Positions 15,984-25,812 are shown, counted from the stretch's first letter. The stretch: DNA of 64,000 bases from Bacteroides fragilis (GCA_023664485.1 JAMPFK010000005.1:55638-119637); one strand, 5' to 3'. Translations and numbers: made by a program. Notes: a model not told the origin generated them from the letters alone.

Positions 15984-18425
15984 ATGCGGCCACAATTTAC
16001 GGACAAGGCGAAAATGGCGTTGGCATTAGCCGAACGTGCGGCCAGGAATTTAAAACAGAGTTATGTGGGAACAGAGCATATTCTTTTCGGCCTTCTGCGG
16101 GAAAATACGGGAGTTGCGGCTACGGTGCTGATGGAAAACGGCGTGGAGATGCAGCAGCTGAAAGAGCTGATCAGGGATCTGATCGCGCCGGAAAGCACGG
16201 TCATGCTGGCGGAACGGGACGGTTATTCTCCCAGAGCGGAGAAGATCCTGGAGGATGCCCACAGGCAGGCGGAACGTTTTCACAGCGATAAGACCGGAAC
16301 AGAGCATATTCTGCTCGCGATGCTCCGGGAAGGGGAAAACGTGGCGGTCAGGCTTTTGAATACGATGGGCGTTTCCATTCAGAAACTGTATATGGAAGTC
16401 TTAACGGCGATGGGAGAGGACAAATCCCTGTATAAAGAGGATCTGGGAAAGAAGCAGAAAAAGAAAAATCCGGTTTCGACGCTGGAACAGTACAGCAGGG
16501 ATTTGACGGCGCTCGCGCGGGATGGAAAGCTCGATCCGGTCATCGGAAGAGAGGATGAGATCCGCCGGGTGATACAGATTCTGAGCAGAAGGACTAAGAA
16601 CAATCCCTGTCTGATCGGGGAGCCGGGCGTCGGCAAAACGGCTGTCGTAGAGGGCCTGGCAATGCGCATTGTGTCGGGCGACGTGCCTTTTACCGTGCAG
16701 GAGAAACGCGTTATGACGTTAGATCTGTCCGGTATGGTGGCGGGCAGCAAGTACCGCGGCGAGTTCGAGGAGCGGATCAAAAAAGTCATTAAGGAAGTGA
16801 TTGACGACGGCAACATCATTCTTTTCCTGGATGAAATGCACACCATCATCGGGGCCGGCGGCGCGGAGGGCGCGATCGATGCGTCGAATATCCTGAAACC
16901 TTCTCTTGCGCGGGGCGAAATCCAGCTGATCGGCGCGACGACGATTGCGGAATACCGGAAGTATGTGGAACGGGACGCCGCGCTGGAGAGACGGTTCCAG
17001 CCGGTGACGGTGGAAGAACCCACCATCGAGGAGGCCGAAAATATTTTAAAGGGAATCGCCCATAAATACGAAGAGCATCACAGGGTGGCCATCACGCCGG
17101 AAGCGGTCTCGGCGGCGGTCGCTCTGTCGGCAAGATATATCAACGACAGGAATCTGCCGGATAAGGCCATTGATTTAATCGATGAAGCTGCCGCCGCGGT
17201 ACGCTTAGGCGGCGCAAAGCGGCCGGATAAACTGAAGGAACTGGCGGAGGAGATACAGAAAACGGATCTGCAGATAGAACGCTCGATCCGTATGGAAGCC
17301 TTTACACAGGCGGGAGAGCTGAAAAGGAAGCAGGACGACCTGATCAGAAAATATGAGCGCGTATTGAAACGGATGGAGAAGGACGATGAAAAACGGGATT
17401 ATGTGATCGGTGAGAATGAAATCGCCGAGGTCGTTTCGCTCTGGACGAAAATCCCGCTGCAGAAACTGGCGGAAAAGGAGTCCGAACGCCTTTTGAAGCT
17501 GGAATCCATTCTTCACGAACGCGTCATCGGCCAGGAAGAGGCGGTTCAGGCCGTTGCAAGGGCTATGCGCAGGGGCCGTGTCGGGTTACAGGATCCGAAC
17601 AGGCCGATCGGTTCTTTTCTGTTCCTCGGTCCTACAGGCGTCGGGAAGACGGAGCTTAGCAAGGCGCTCGCGGAGGCGATGTTCGGTTCGGAAAACGCTC
17701 TGATCCGCGTCGATATGTCGGAATACATGGAGGGACATTCGGTCTCCAAGATGATCGGTTCGCCGCCGGGATATGTGGGATTTGAGGAGGGCGGACAGCT
17801 TAGCGAGAAAATCAGGAGAAACCCTTATTCGGTCGTTTTGTTCGATGAAATTGAGAAAGCGCACCCGGATGTATTCAATATTCTGCTGCAGGTGCTCGAC
17901 GACGGACATATCACGGATTCCAAGGGGAGGAAGGTGAGCTTCAAGAACACGATCCTGATCATGACTTCCAACGCCGGGGCGCAGCGGATCATGGAACCTA
18001 AAAATCTCGGTTTTACTTCCGCAGGTTCTGAAAAGCAGAATTATGATAAAATGAAAGAAAATGTGATGGAAGAGGTCAAGCGCATCTTCAAGCCGGAATT
18101 CATTAACCGGATCGATGAGATTATGGTATTCCATCCGCTGAACCGCGATAATATGAAGCAGATCGTGACGATGCTGTCGAAAAACCTGACAGAGCGATGC
18201 AGAAGACAGATGGAGATCGAGTTATCGGTATCTCCTGCTTTGAAAGAATATATTGTGGAGAAATACACGGATGCCAGGATGGGGGCGCGCCCGATGAAGC
18301 GCGCGATCCAGACCGAAATCGAAGATACGCTGGCGGAAGAGATCCTTTCCGGGGCCGTTAAGAGCGGAGACAGGGTGTCCGCCGTTCTGAAAAATAAGAA
18401 GGTAGTTTATAAAGTAAAGGGATAA
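15984..18425 (+). CDS. clpC: ATP-dependent Clp protease ATPase subunit ClpC
   Basis: 813 residues, a typical ClpC length. Two N-terminal Clp repeats (residues about 1-145: RNLKQSYVGTEHILFGLL and DKTGTEHILLAML) precede AAA domain 1 with Walker A GEPGVGKT (about residue 215), LFLDEMHT and the sensor region. A short middle domain (KELAEEIQKTDLQIERS, UVR-like) follows, and AAA domain 2 has GPTGVGKT (about 552), VLFDEIEKAHPDVFN and IMTSNAGAQRI. Both P-loops and Walker B motifs look intact. It unfolds proteins for ClpP in the cytoplasm. ctsR, mcsA and mcsB are not upstream; a gntR gene takes that place. A small gene and radA follow. Confidence 0.93.
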   Translation: MRPQFTDKAKMALALAERAARNLKQSYVGTEHILFGLLRENTGVAATVLMENGVEMQQLKELIRDLIAPESTVMLAERDGYSPRAEKILEDAHRQAERFHSDKTGTEHILLAMLREGENVAVRLLNTMGVSIQKLYMEVLTAMGEDKSLYKEDLGKKQKKKNPVSTLEQYSRDLTALARDGKLDPVIGREDEIRRVIQILSRRTKNNPCLIGEPGVGKTAVVEGLAMRIVSGDVPFTVQEKRVMTLDLSGMVAGSKYRGEFEERIKKVIKEVIDDGNIILFLDEMHTIIGAGGAEGAIDASNILKPSLARGEIQLIGATTIAEYRKYVERDAALERRFQPVTVEEPTIEEAENILKGIAHKYEEHHRVAITPEAVSAAVALSARYINDRNLPDKAIDLIDEAAAAVRLGGAKRPDKLKELAEEIQKTDLQIERSIRMEAFTQAGELKRKQDDLIRKYERVLKRMEKDDEKRDYVIGENEIAEVVSLWTKIPLQKLAEKESERLLKLESILHERVIGQEEAVQAVARAMRRGRVGLQDPNRPIGSFLFLGPTGVGKTELSKALAEAMFGSENALIRVDMSEYMEGHSVSKMIGSPPGYVGFEEGGQLSEKIRRNPYSVVLFDEIEKAHPDVFNILLQVLDDGHITDSKGRKVSFKNTILIMTSNAGAQRIMEPKNLGFTSAGSEKQNYDKMKENVMEEVKRIFKPEFINRIDEIMVFHPLNRDNMKQIVTMLSKNLTERCRRQMEIELSVSPALKEYIVEKYTDARMGARPMKRAIQTEIEDTLAEEILSGAVKSGDRVSAVLKNKKVVYKVKG

Positions 18426-18468
18426 AAAATAAGAGGATAAGAAATAAAAAACGCAGGAGGAAAAGGGA

Positions 18469-18879
18469 ATGGCTATTATAGAAGAATTAATTCGCGCAGA
18501 AAAAGACGACGCGATCAGCTTTGGCAATCACAGGCTGGATGCGAAGGCAAAGGTGGAAAATTTTGAGCATGCCGGGGATTTGTGGAAGGTAAAGACTTAT
18601 AAGAGCATTACGAAGCTCGAAAAGAACGGCCTTTTCGCTTATGAATCCGTACCCGGTACGAGTGTCAGCAATTTCGTGGAAAAGGAGAACGGCGTCAGCT
18701 TTCAGGTAGAAGGCGACGAAGACGCGCAGATCACGGTCGGCCTGGAGGACGAAACGGAATATAACGTCTGGGTCAACGGGGAAGAAATCGGCAGAATGAA
18801 AACGAATCTGGGCGGGAAGCTGAATCTCAGCGTAGAGCTTGCGGGAAGCGGCGAGGTCAGCGTTAAGATTGCCAGGTAA
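18469..18879 (+). CDS. Conserved protein between clpC and radA
   Basis: 136 residues with no signal or membrane segment. It starts MAIIEELIRAEKDDAISFG and consists of beta-strand-like stretches (AKAKVENFEHAGDLWKV, NGLFAYESVPGTSV, VSFQVEGDEDAQITVGLEDET) ending in a small Gly-rich beta region (GEEIGRMKTNLGGKLNLSVEL). I recognise similar proteins in Lachnospiraceae genomes but do not trust the names given to them. AGGAGG precedes ATG. It sits 44 bases after clpC and 9 before radA, so it is probably cotranscribed and may serve protein quality or DNA repair. Function unknown. Confidence 0.6.
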   Translation: MAIIEELIRAEKDDAISFGNHRLDAKAKVENFEHAGDLWKVKTYKSITKLEKNGLFAYESVPGTSVSNFVEKENGVSFQVEGDEDAQITVGLEDETEYNVWVNGEEIGRMKTNLGGKLNLSVELAGSGEVSVKIAR

Positions 18880-18887
18880 GAAACGTT

Positions 18888-20267
18888 ATGGCAAAAGCGA
18901 AAATGACAACGGTGTTCTATTGCCAGAACTGCGGCTATGAATCTTCCAAATGGATGGGACAGTGTCCCGGCTGTAAGGAATGGAATACCCTTGTGGAAGA
19001 GAAAATAAAGACAAAAGAGGCAGGTTCCGGCACGGCAGGGCGGGTGAAACGGGAGGCGGAGAAGCCTTCCAGGATTTCGGAGATCACCTTAGACAAGGAA
19101 GAAAGAATGTCTACCCATATGCCGGAGCTGGACAGAGTCCTGGGAGGCGGCATTGTGCCCGGCTCCCTTCTTCTCGTGGGCGGCGATCCGGGCATCGGCA
19201 AATCCACGCTTCTTTTGCAGGTATGCCGGTATATGGCATCGGATAACAGGAAAGTACTATATATATCCGGAGAAGAGTCGTTAAAACAGATCAAGATCCG
19301 GGCGAACCGCATCGGCGAATTCGGGGAGAATCTTTTCTTATTATGCGAGACGAATCTGGGGATCATAGAGGAGACGATCCGGCGTCTTTCGCCGGATATC
19401 GCGATCATCGACTCCATCCAGACGATGTATCAGGAAGAAGTCGCGTCGGCGCCGGGCAGCGTGTCGCAGGTCCGGGAAGCGACGAATGTTTTCCTGCAGC
19501 TGGCAAAAGGCATGGGAACCTCCATTTTTATCGTCGGACATGTGACGAAGGAAGGGACTGTGGCGGGGCCCCGTGTGTTGGAGCATATGGTGGACACGGT
19601 GCTGTATTTCGAGGGGGACCGCCACGCTTCCTACCGGATCCTGCGGGGCGTGAAGAACCGGTTCGGTTCCACGAACGAAATCGGCGTCTTTGAAATGCAG
19701 GAAAAAGGGCTCGCAGAGGTGGCAAATCCTTCCGAATTCATGCTGGATGGAAAGCCGGAGGGCGCGAGCGGCTCCATCGTATCCTGCTCGATGGAAGGGA
19801 CAAGGCCGATTTTGTTCGAGATTCAGGCGTTAGTCTGCCGGACCAATTTTGGTTTTCCGAGGAGACAGGCGAACGGGACCGATTTTAACCGGGTGAATCT
19901 TCTGATGGCGGTCCTCGAAAAAAGAGTGGGGCTTCAGATGTCCGACTGCGATGCCTATGTGAATCTGGCGGGCGGCATGAAAATTGCGGAGCCTGCAATC
20001 GATCTGGGAATCGCGATGGCGGTGGCTTCCAGCTTTAAGAACCGTCCGATCGACGATAAGCTGGCAGCTTTTGGCGAGATCGGCTTAAGCGGCGAGGTGC
20101 GCAGCGTCAGCATGATCGAGCAGCGCATTCAGGAAGCGGCCCGGCTGGGATATACGACCTGCATGATTCCCGGAGTATGTGAGAAACAGCTGAAAAATAG
20201 AAAGGACGTGAAGATTATCGGCGTTTCCTCGGTGCAGGACGCAATTTCGGCCTGTTTAAAGAGTTGA
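18888..20267 (+). CDS. radA: DNA repair protein RadA
   Basis: 459 residues, the standard length. It has the N-terminal four-cysteine zinc finger (CQNCGYESSKWMGQCPGC), then a RecA-like ATPase with Walker A GGDPGIGKS (about residues 97-105) and Walker B-like IAIIDSIQTM, the RadA-specific KNRFG motif (VKNRFGSTNEIGVFEM), and a C-terminal Lon-like domain (VNLAGGMKIAEPAIDLGIAMAVASS). It promotes branch migration of recombination intermediates. It lies close behind the clpC-linked small gene, an arrangement common in Firmicutes, where clpC and radA are often together. All key motifs look intact. Confidence 0.94.
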   Translation: MAKAKMTTVFYCQNCGYESSKWMGQCPGCKEWNTLVEEKIKTKEAGSGTAGRVKREAEKPSRISEITLDKEERMSTHMPELDRVLGGGIVPGSLLLVGGDPGIGKSTLLLQVCRYMASDNRKVLYISGEESLKQIKIRANRIGEFGENLFLLCETNLGIIEETIRRLSPDIAIIDSIQTMYQEEVASAPGSVSQVREATNVFLQLAKGMGTSIFIVGHVTKEGTVAGPRVLEHMVDTVLYFEGDRHASYRILRGVKNRFGSTNEIGVFEMQEKGLAEVANPSEFMLDGKPEGASGSIVSCSMEGTRPILFEIQALVCRTNFGFPRRQANGTDFNRVNLLMAVLEKRVGLQMSDCDAYVNLAGGMKIAEPAIDLGIAMAVASSFKNRPIDDKLAAFGEIGLSGEVRSVSMIEQRIQEAARLGYTTCMIPGVCEKQLKNRKDVKIIGVSSVQDAISACLKS

Positions 20268-20403
20268 GATGTACAGAAAATATGACAAAAGTGTGACATT
20301 TATTAATAAACTGTGAACAAAAGGTTATTTTATATATTCAAAAAAATTTTTTTGTGATAGAATAGATTGTTCCATCGTAAAATGTAGAAATTAAGGAGCT
20401 GCT

Positions 20404-21483
20404 ATGAATGGTCAAAAGAAATGGAAGCTGAGTATCCCGCTTTTGATATTGGAAGTTCTGGTCCTGGCAGTCGCAATCGGCATATTGTATGTGGTTACAA
20501 CGGCAACGAATGAAATCGAACGCACGGCGATCGATGAAGAAAATATTGTGATCAACGAAGAAGTCGCAGAGACAAAGACAGAGAAGGAAAAGGAACAGGA
20601 AGAAACGGAAGAAGTCAAAAAGGGGTATCGGAACATCGCGCTGTTCGGCGTGGACGCGCGGGACGGCGAGCTTGGCAGGGGGACAAGAAGCGATACTATC
20701 ATTATTGCGAGCATTAATCAGGATACGCATGAGATCAAGCTGGTTTCCGTATACAGGGATACTTATCTGAACCTCGGAAACGACAGTTATAATAAATGTA
20801 ACGGCGCTTATGCAAAAGGAGGTCCGGAACAGGCGATCACGATGCTGAATATGAATCTGGATATGGATATTACCGATTATGTGACGGTCGGGTTCAGCGG
20901 CCTGATCGACGCGATCGATTGTCTGGGCGGAATCGAAATCGAGATCATGGAGTCGGAGATCAACCATTTGAACAATTATCAGCTCTGTATGGCGGAAGAG
21001 ATGGGCATCGATTATACGCCGGTGACAAAGACCGGCCTGCAGACGCTGAACGGTATGCAGGCGACGGCCTACTGCCGCATCCGGTATACGAAAGGCGACG
21101 ACTTTAAACGCGCCGAGCGGCAGAGAGATGTGCTGGGAGCGATGATGCTCAAGGCAAAGGACGCTTCTCTTTCGACGTTGCGCGAAGTAGTAACGTCGGT
21201 ACTGCCGTCCGTCAACACTTCGTTGAACGTCAACGAGATTATCAGCGTGCTCGGAACCGTGGCGGAATACGAGGTGGTCGAGTCGGAGGGATTTCCGTTT
21301 CAGAGCGAGCGCACGAACGCCTCGATCGGGAGCAAAGGCGACTGCATTATACCGACGACGCTGGAGGAAAACGTCATGATGCTGCATGAGCTCTTATATA
21401 CGGAAGAGGAATATACGCCGTCAAAACAGGTCGTCGGGCTGAGCGAAGAGATAGAGCAGCAGACAGTGGAATTTATTCGATAG
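20404..21483 (+). CDS. LytR-CpsA-Psr (LCP) family cell-wall ligase
   Basis: 359 residues: a short cytoplasmic start, one membrane helix (LLILEVLVLAVAIGILYVV), then a charged stalk (ETKTEKEKEQEETEEV) and the extracellular LCP domain. Visible LCP motifs are NIALFGVDARDG, the conserved RSDTIIIASIN, VSVYRDTYL and YVTVGFSGLIDAIDCLGGI, and the later CRIRYTKGDDFKRAERQRDVL, including the Arg/Asp residues that bind the pyrophosphate of lipid carriers. LCP proteins attach polymers such as teichoic acids or capsule to peptidoglycan. It is preceded by an AT-rich 130-base gap and followed by a terminator hairpin. The specific polymer is not identifiable. Confidence 0.88.
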   Translation: MNGQKKWKLSIPLLILEVLVLAVAIGILYVVTTATNEIERTAIDEENIVINEEVAETKTEKEKEQEETEEVKKGYRNIALFGVDARDGELGRGTRSDTIIIASINQDTHEIKLVSVYRDTYLNLGNDSYNKCNGAYAKGGPEQAITMLNMNLDMDITDYVTVGFSGLIDAIDCLGGIEIEIMESEINHLNNYQLCMAEEMGIDYTPVTKTGLQTLNGMQATAYCRIRYTKGDDFKRAERQRDVLGAMMLKAKDASLSTLREVVTSVLPSVNTSLNVNEIISVLGTVAEYEVVESEGFPFQSERTNASIGSKGDCIIPTTLEENVMMLHELLYTEEEYTPSKQVVGLSEEIEQQTVEFIR

Positions 21484-21491
21484 GATTTAAC

Positions 21492-21522
21492 GGCAGTTTG
21501 ATGGAAATTGAACTGCTGTTTT
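21492..21522 (+). terminator. Terminator after the LCP gene
   Basis: GGCAGTT (about 21492-21498) pairs with AACTGCT (about 21511-21517) around a 12-base loop, followed by TGTTTTG. It separates the LCP gene from the exporter. Confidence 0.5.
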
Positions 21523-21584
21523 GGGCTGGAAAACCGGGGAGCACACGGCTTGCGGGAAAAGGCGATAGAAGAGGGAACGGGAAA

Positions 21585-23363
21585 ATGAAAAAATTACTGG
21601 TGTTTTTAAAAGATTATAAGAAAGAGACGGTTCTTGCGCCGCTCTTCAAGATGCTGGAGGCTGGCTTTGAGCTGTTCGTGCCGCTCGTTATGGCGGCGGT
21701 CATCGACCGCGGCATCGCGCAGTCGGACGTCCCGTATGTGCTGAAAATGGGCGGCGTACTCGTTCTGCTCGGACTGATCGGGCTGACATGCTCCATCACC
21801 GCGCAGTATTTTGCGGCAAAGGCGGCCGTCGGATTTTCGGCAAAAATGAAACATGCGTTATTTAAACATATTCAGGAGCTTTCCTTTTCCGAGATGGATA
21901 CGCTCGGAACGTCCACGATGATCACGCGCATGACCTCCGATGCCAATCAGGTACAGAACGGCGTCAATATGGTGCTGCGCCTGTTTTTGCGTTCTCCCTT
22001 TATCGTGTTCGGCGCAATGGTGATGGCCTTTACCATCGACGTTAAGGCGGCTCTTGTTTTCGTCGTAACGATTCCGCTGCTTTCGATCGTCGTCTTCGGC
22101 ATCATGATGATTACGATGCCCCTTTATAAAAAGGTACAGGCGGGGCTCGACAGGGTGCTCGGAAAGACGCGGGAAAATCTGACCGGCGTGCGGGTCATCC
22201 GCGCGTTCCATAAAGAAGAACAGGAAACAGAGGAATTTGAACAGAGCAACAGCGTTCTGACCCATATGCAGCTTTTTGTCGGAAAGCTGTCCGCGCTGAC
22301 AAATCCGGTTACTTATATCATCGTCAACGTTGCGACGATCGCCCTGATCTACACAGGGGCGGTACGGGTTGATAACGGCTGTATTACGCAGGGCGAAGTG
22401 GTGGCCCTCGTTAATTATATGTCCCAGATTCTGATCGAGCTCGTGAAGCTTGCCAATCTGATCATTACGATCACAAAAGCGCTCGCCTGCGCGAACCGGA
22501 TTCAGAGCGTTTTTGAATTACAATCCAGCATGGCGTGGGCGGATGGCGGAGCATATGCTGATAAGGATGGCGGAACAGATGCGGATAAGCGGGCGGCGCA
22601 GGATGCCGGGCATGGGAGCGCGCCGGAAAGCGCGCCGTCTTATGCGGTGGAATTTGAACATGTCGGCCTGACTTATCAGGGGGCCGGCGCGGAATCCCTG
22701 AGCGATATCGATTTTAAAGTGGAAAAGGGGCAGACGATCGGCATTATCGGCGGTACGGGTTCCGGTAAGTCGTCGCTTGTGCACCTGATTCCCCGTTTTT
22801 ACGACGCGACGCGGGGAAAGGTAAGGATAGATGGCAGGGATGTGAAGGATTATGGGATGGAAGAGCTGCGGGATAAGATCGGTATGGTCATGCAGAAGGC
22901 GGTTCTTTTTCAGGGAACGATCCGCGAGAATCTGTGCTGGGGCAGGCCGGACGCGACGACGCGGGAGCTGGAGAGGGCGCTGGAAATTTCCCAGGCTAAA
23001 GAATTCGTCGATGCGAAGCCTGGGGGCTTGGAAGAGCCGATCGCGCAGGGCGGCAAAAATCTGTCTGGCGGACAGAGGCAGAGGCTTACGATCGCAAGGG
23101 CGGTCGTGAAGCAGCCGGAAATCCTGATTTTGGATGACAGCGCTTCCGCATTGGACTATGCGACCGACGCCAGACTGCGGAAGGCGATCCGGGAAATGGG
23201 AGAGGGAACGACGGTTTTCATCGTGTCCCAGCGGACTTCCTCCATTCAATATGCCGATCAGATTATCGTATTGGAAGATGGCCGGGCCGTAGGCCTTGGA
23301 ACCCATGAAGAGCTTCTGCGAAGCTGCGAGGTCTATCAGGAAATTCATTATTCACAGGCTTGA
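21585..23363 (+). CDS. ABC exporter half-transporter with degenerate catalytic site
   Basis: 592 residues from ATG 21585, preferred over upstream starts because GAGGGAACGGG lies just before it. It has an N-terminal transmembrane domain of about six helices (from LFELFVPLVMAAVIDRG to VNYMSQILIELVKLANLIITI) and a nucleotide-binding domain with Walker A GGTGSGKSS, signature LSGGQRQR and Walker B ILILDDSASALD. The residue after the Walker B Asp is Asp, not the catalytic Glu, as in the degenerate site of heterodimeric exporters (TM287/BmrC-like). A Gly/Ala/Asp-rich insert (about ADKDGGTDADKRAAQDAG) lies between the two domains. It is followed by its partner. Likely exports a drug or lipid-like substrate. 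Confidence 0.9.
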   Translation: MKKLLVFLKDYKKETVLAPLFKMLEAGFELFVPLVMAAVIDRGIAQSDVPYVLKMGGVLVLLGLIGLTCSITAQYFAAKAAVGFSAKMKHALFKHIQELSFSEMDTLGTSTMITRMTSDANQVQNGVNMVLRLFLRSPFIVFGAMVMAFTIDVKAALVFVVTIPLLSIVVFGIMMITMPLYKKVQAGLDRVLGKTRENLTGVRVIRAFHKEEQETEEFEQSNSVLTHMQLFVGKLSALTNPVTYIIVNVATIALIYTGAVRVDNGCITQGEVVALVNYMSQILIELVKLANLIITITKALACANRIQSVFELQSSMAWADGGAYADKDGGTDADKRAAQDAGHGSAPESAPSYAVEFEHVGLTYQGAGAESLSDIDFKVEKGQTIGIIGGTGSGKSSLVHLIPRFYDATRGKVRIDGRDVKDYGMEELRDKIGMVMQKAVLFQGTIRENLCWGRPDATTRELERALEISQAKEFVDAKPGGLEEPIAQGGKNLSGGQRQRLTIARAVVKQPEILILDDSASALDYATDARLRKAIREMGEGTTVFIVSQRTSSIQYADQIIVLEDGRAVGLGTHEELLRSCEVYQEIHYSQA

Positions 23364-23403
23364 CAGGACTTTTGATGACGCAATAGAGACGGAAAGGGAA
23401 TAG

Positions 23404-25167
23404 ATGGAAATGAAAGCGAAACGAACGGGAGAGAAACAGGCTGAGACTTTGAAAAAAGTGCTTCGTTATATTCAAAAATACTGGATTTATCTGGTTCTGT
23501 CGATCGTGGCGGCGGCGGTGACGGTAGCGCTCACCCTGTATCTGCCCATCCTGACGGGAAATGCTATCGATCTGATTCTTGCGAAAGGACTGGTGGATTT
23601 TCCGGGTATTTTTGTGATCTTAAAGAAAATGGCGGTCGTGATCCTCATTACCGCGTTCGCCCAATGGCTGATGAATGTCTGCAATAATAAGATGGCTTAC
23701 CGTATCGTGCAGGATATTCGGAACGAGGCGTTTTGTAAAATCGAAATCCTGCCTCTGAAATATATCGACGGGCATTCCTACGGGGAAATCGTGAGCCGCG
23801 TCATTGCGGATGTGGATCAGTTTTCAGACGGTCTGCTCATGGGCTTTACGCAGTTCTTTACCGGCGTCATTACGATTATCGGAACGCTGGGCTTTATGCT
23901 CAGCATCAATGTTGGGATAACAGGTGTTGTTGTGTTGATTACGCCGCTTTCTTTCCTCGTGGCGGCTTTTATCGCGAAAAAGACATTTACGATGTTTAAG
24001 CTGCAGTCCGAAACGAGGGGCGAGCAGACGGCTTTTATCGATGAAATGGTGGGAAATCAGAAGATCGTGCAGGCATTTTCCCATGAGAACGAGTCTCTGG
24101 AGAAGTTCGATGAGATTAACGACAGACTGCAGAGCGCTTCTCTGAAAGCGATCTTTTTTTCATCGATCACCAATCCGTCAACGCGCTTTGTCAATAATCT
24201 CGTCTATGCGGGTGTGGCGATCACCGGCGCGGTATTTGCGATCCGGGGCGGTATCAGCGTAGGGCAGCTTTCCTGCTTTTTAAGCTATGCAAACCAGTAT
24301 ACGAAGCCCTTTAACGAAATCTCCGGTGTGGTAACGGAGCTGCAGAACGCGCTTGCCTGCGCGGCCAGGATCTTTGAACTGATAGAAGAGGAACCGCAGA
24401 TTCCGGAGGCGGAAAATGCGTTTGCGCTGCGGCAGGTGGACGGCACAGTGGCCCTGCAGGATGTTTCTTTTTCCTATGTGCCGGATAAGAAGCTGATTCA
24501 GCATTTTAATCTGGCAGTGAAACCGGGACAGCGAATCGCTATCGTCGGCCCTACCGGATGTGGGAAAACGACCGTTATCAATCTTTTGATGCGCTTTTAC
24601 GATGTGGACGCCGGCGCTATCTGCGTGAGTGGCCATGATATCAGAGAGGTGACAAGGAAGAGCCTCAGGGAGAGCTATGGCATGGTATTGCAGGAGACCT
24701 GGCTGAAGGCGGGGACGATACGGGAAAATCTGATTATGGGAAAACCCGACGCTACGGACGAAGAAATGATCGCGGCGGCAAAGGCTTCCCATGCGCACAG
24801 CTTTATTAAGCGGCTGCCGAACGCTTATGATACGGTGATCACAGAGGACGGCGGCAATCTTTCACAGGGACAAAAACAGTTGTTATGTATTGCGAGGGTC
24901 ATGCTGTGCCTGCCGCCGATGCTGATTCTGGACGAGGCGACGTCTTCTATCGATACGAGAACGGAAATTAAGATTCAGAAAGCGTTCGCCGTCATGATGA
25001 AAGGAAGGACCAGCTTTATCGTGGCCCACCGGCTTTCAACGATTCGGGAAGCGGATGTCATTCTGGTCATGAAAGATGGAAATATCATAGAGCAGGGAAA
25101 TCATGAGACATTGCTGGCGATGAATGGCTTTTACGCCAATCTCTATCAGAGCCAGTTTGCGAGATAG
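23404..25167 (+). CDS. ABC exporter half-transporter with canonical site
   Basis: 587 residues, transcribed with the previous gene (gap 40 bases). The transmembrane domain starts at KYWIYLVLSIVAAAVTVALTL and includes VSRVIADVDQFSDGLLMGFTQF. The nucleotide-binding domain has Walker A GPTGCGKTT, signature LSQGQKQL and a complete Walker B ILDEATSSIDTRTE with the catalytic Glu, plus the H-loop IVAHRLSTI. It supplies the intact ATPase site of the heterodimer. The unusual signature LSQGQ replaces LSGGQ, as in many such partners. A strong bidirectional terminator follows. Confidence 0.92.
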   Translation: MEMKAKRTGEKQAETLKKVLRYIQKYWIYLVLSIVAAAVTVALTLYLPILTGNAIDLILAKGLVDFPGIFVILKKMAVVILITAFAQWLMNVCNNKMAYRIVQDIRNEAFCKIEILPLKYIDGHSYGEIVSRVIADVDQFSDGLLMGFTQFFTGVITIIGTLGFMLSINVGITGVVVLITPLSFLVAAFIAKKTFTMFKLQSETRGEQTAFIDEMVGNQKIVQAFSHENESLEKFDEINDRLQSASLKAIFFSSITNPSTRFVNNLVYAGVAITGAVFAIRGGISVGQLSCFLSYANQYTKPFNEISGVVTELQNALACAARIFELIEEEPQIPEAENAFALRQVDGTVALQDVSFSYVPDKKLIQHFNLAVKPGQRIAIVGPTGCGKTTVINLLMRFYDVDAGAICVSGHDIREVTRKSLRESYGMVLQETWLKAGTIRENLIMGKPDATDEEMIAAAKASHAHSFIKRLPNAYDTVITEDGGNLSQGQKQLLCIARVMLCLPPMLILDEATSSIDTRTEIKIQKAFAVMMKGRTSFIVAHRLSTIREADVILVMKDGNIIEQGNHETLLAMNGFYANLYQSQFAR

Positions 25168-25180
25168 GAATCCCTGGAAT

Positions 25181-25209
25181 AAAAAATCGCCGCTTAGCGG
25201 CGATTTTTT
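25181..25209. terminator. Strong bidirectional terminator
   Basis: Arms 25181-25193 and 25197-25209 are perfectly complementary (13 bp), with A-run and T-run on opposite sides and a TTA loop. It serves the exporter on the plus strand and the lipoprotein gene on the minus strand. Confidence 0.85.
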
Positions 25210-25729
25210 ATTCTTCTTCTACCGGTTCGGCTTCCAAATCTTCATAATAGGAAGCATCCTCGTTATAGTCCATAAATTCCGAGTGGATATCGGAGATGAG
25301 GCCGCCGTCCCATGTGAAGATCAGATAGTTATAGATGACCGTATGCTTCTGCAGATATTCGTCCGAGCTGAGAAGGGATAACAGATCGGCCCGTTCGATT
25401 TCATTTTCCATACAAATCTGTTCGATCGTGACCGGCGTTCCGTCAATGAAGAAGGTTGGCAGAATCGTCCGGATAGAATCCGTAAAGGGAATTTCATCGG
25501 TGTCTAACGCCTGATATGCGCCGTATTCTATGGAGGTTTCGATATCGTAACTGCCGTAAGCCTTAAGAAAGGCTTCCGGAGTATCGCCGATGCCGATGCC
25601 CCTGCTGGTCGTATTGGTATCCTGATTCAATTCATAGTCAGCCGCTGTCAAAAGCGGCGTTTCTTTTCCGCAGGCAGTAAGAAGGGACACGCAGAGGAGC
25701 GATGCAAAAACAGATTTCAAAATCTTCAT
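25208..25729 (-). CDS. Lipoprotein of unknown function
   Basis: 173 residues from the ATG at 25729; a start at 25750 also exists but lacks a ribosome site, while AAAAGGA sits upstream of 25729. The signal peptide (ILKSVFASLLCVSLLTAC) ends at a lipobox Cys, so it is an envelope lipoprotein. The mature part is acidic, includes GIGIGDTPEAFLKAYGSY, which resembles small recurring lipoprotein domains, and ends in an acidic tail (EAEPVEEE). It faces the exporter and shares the terminator. Function unknown. Confidence 0.7.
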   Translation of the reverse strand: MKILKSVFASLLCVSLLTACGKETPLLTAADYELNQDTNTTSRGIGIGDTPEAFLKAYGSYDIETSIEYGAYQALDTDEIPFTDSIRTILPTFFIDGTPVTIEQICMENEIERADLLSLLSSDEYLQKHTVIYNYLIFTWDGGLISDIHSEFMDYNEDASYYEDLEAEPVEEE

Positions 25730-25812
25730 GGAAGAACCATTCCTTTTCATTTGGTATTTTATCAGAAATCCCTGAAAATAACGTAACAATCGTTATCCTC
25801 AGGGATTTGCTA

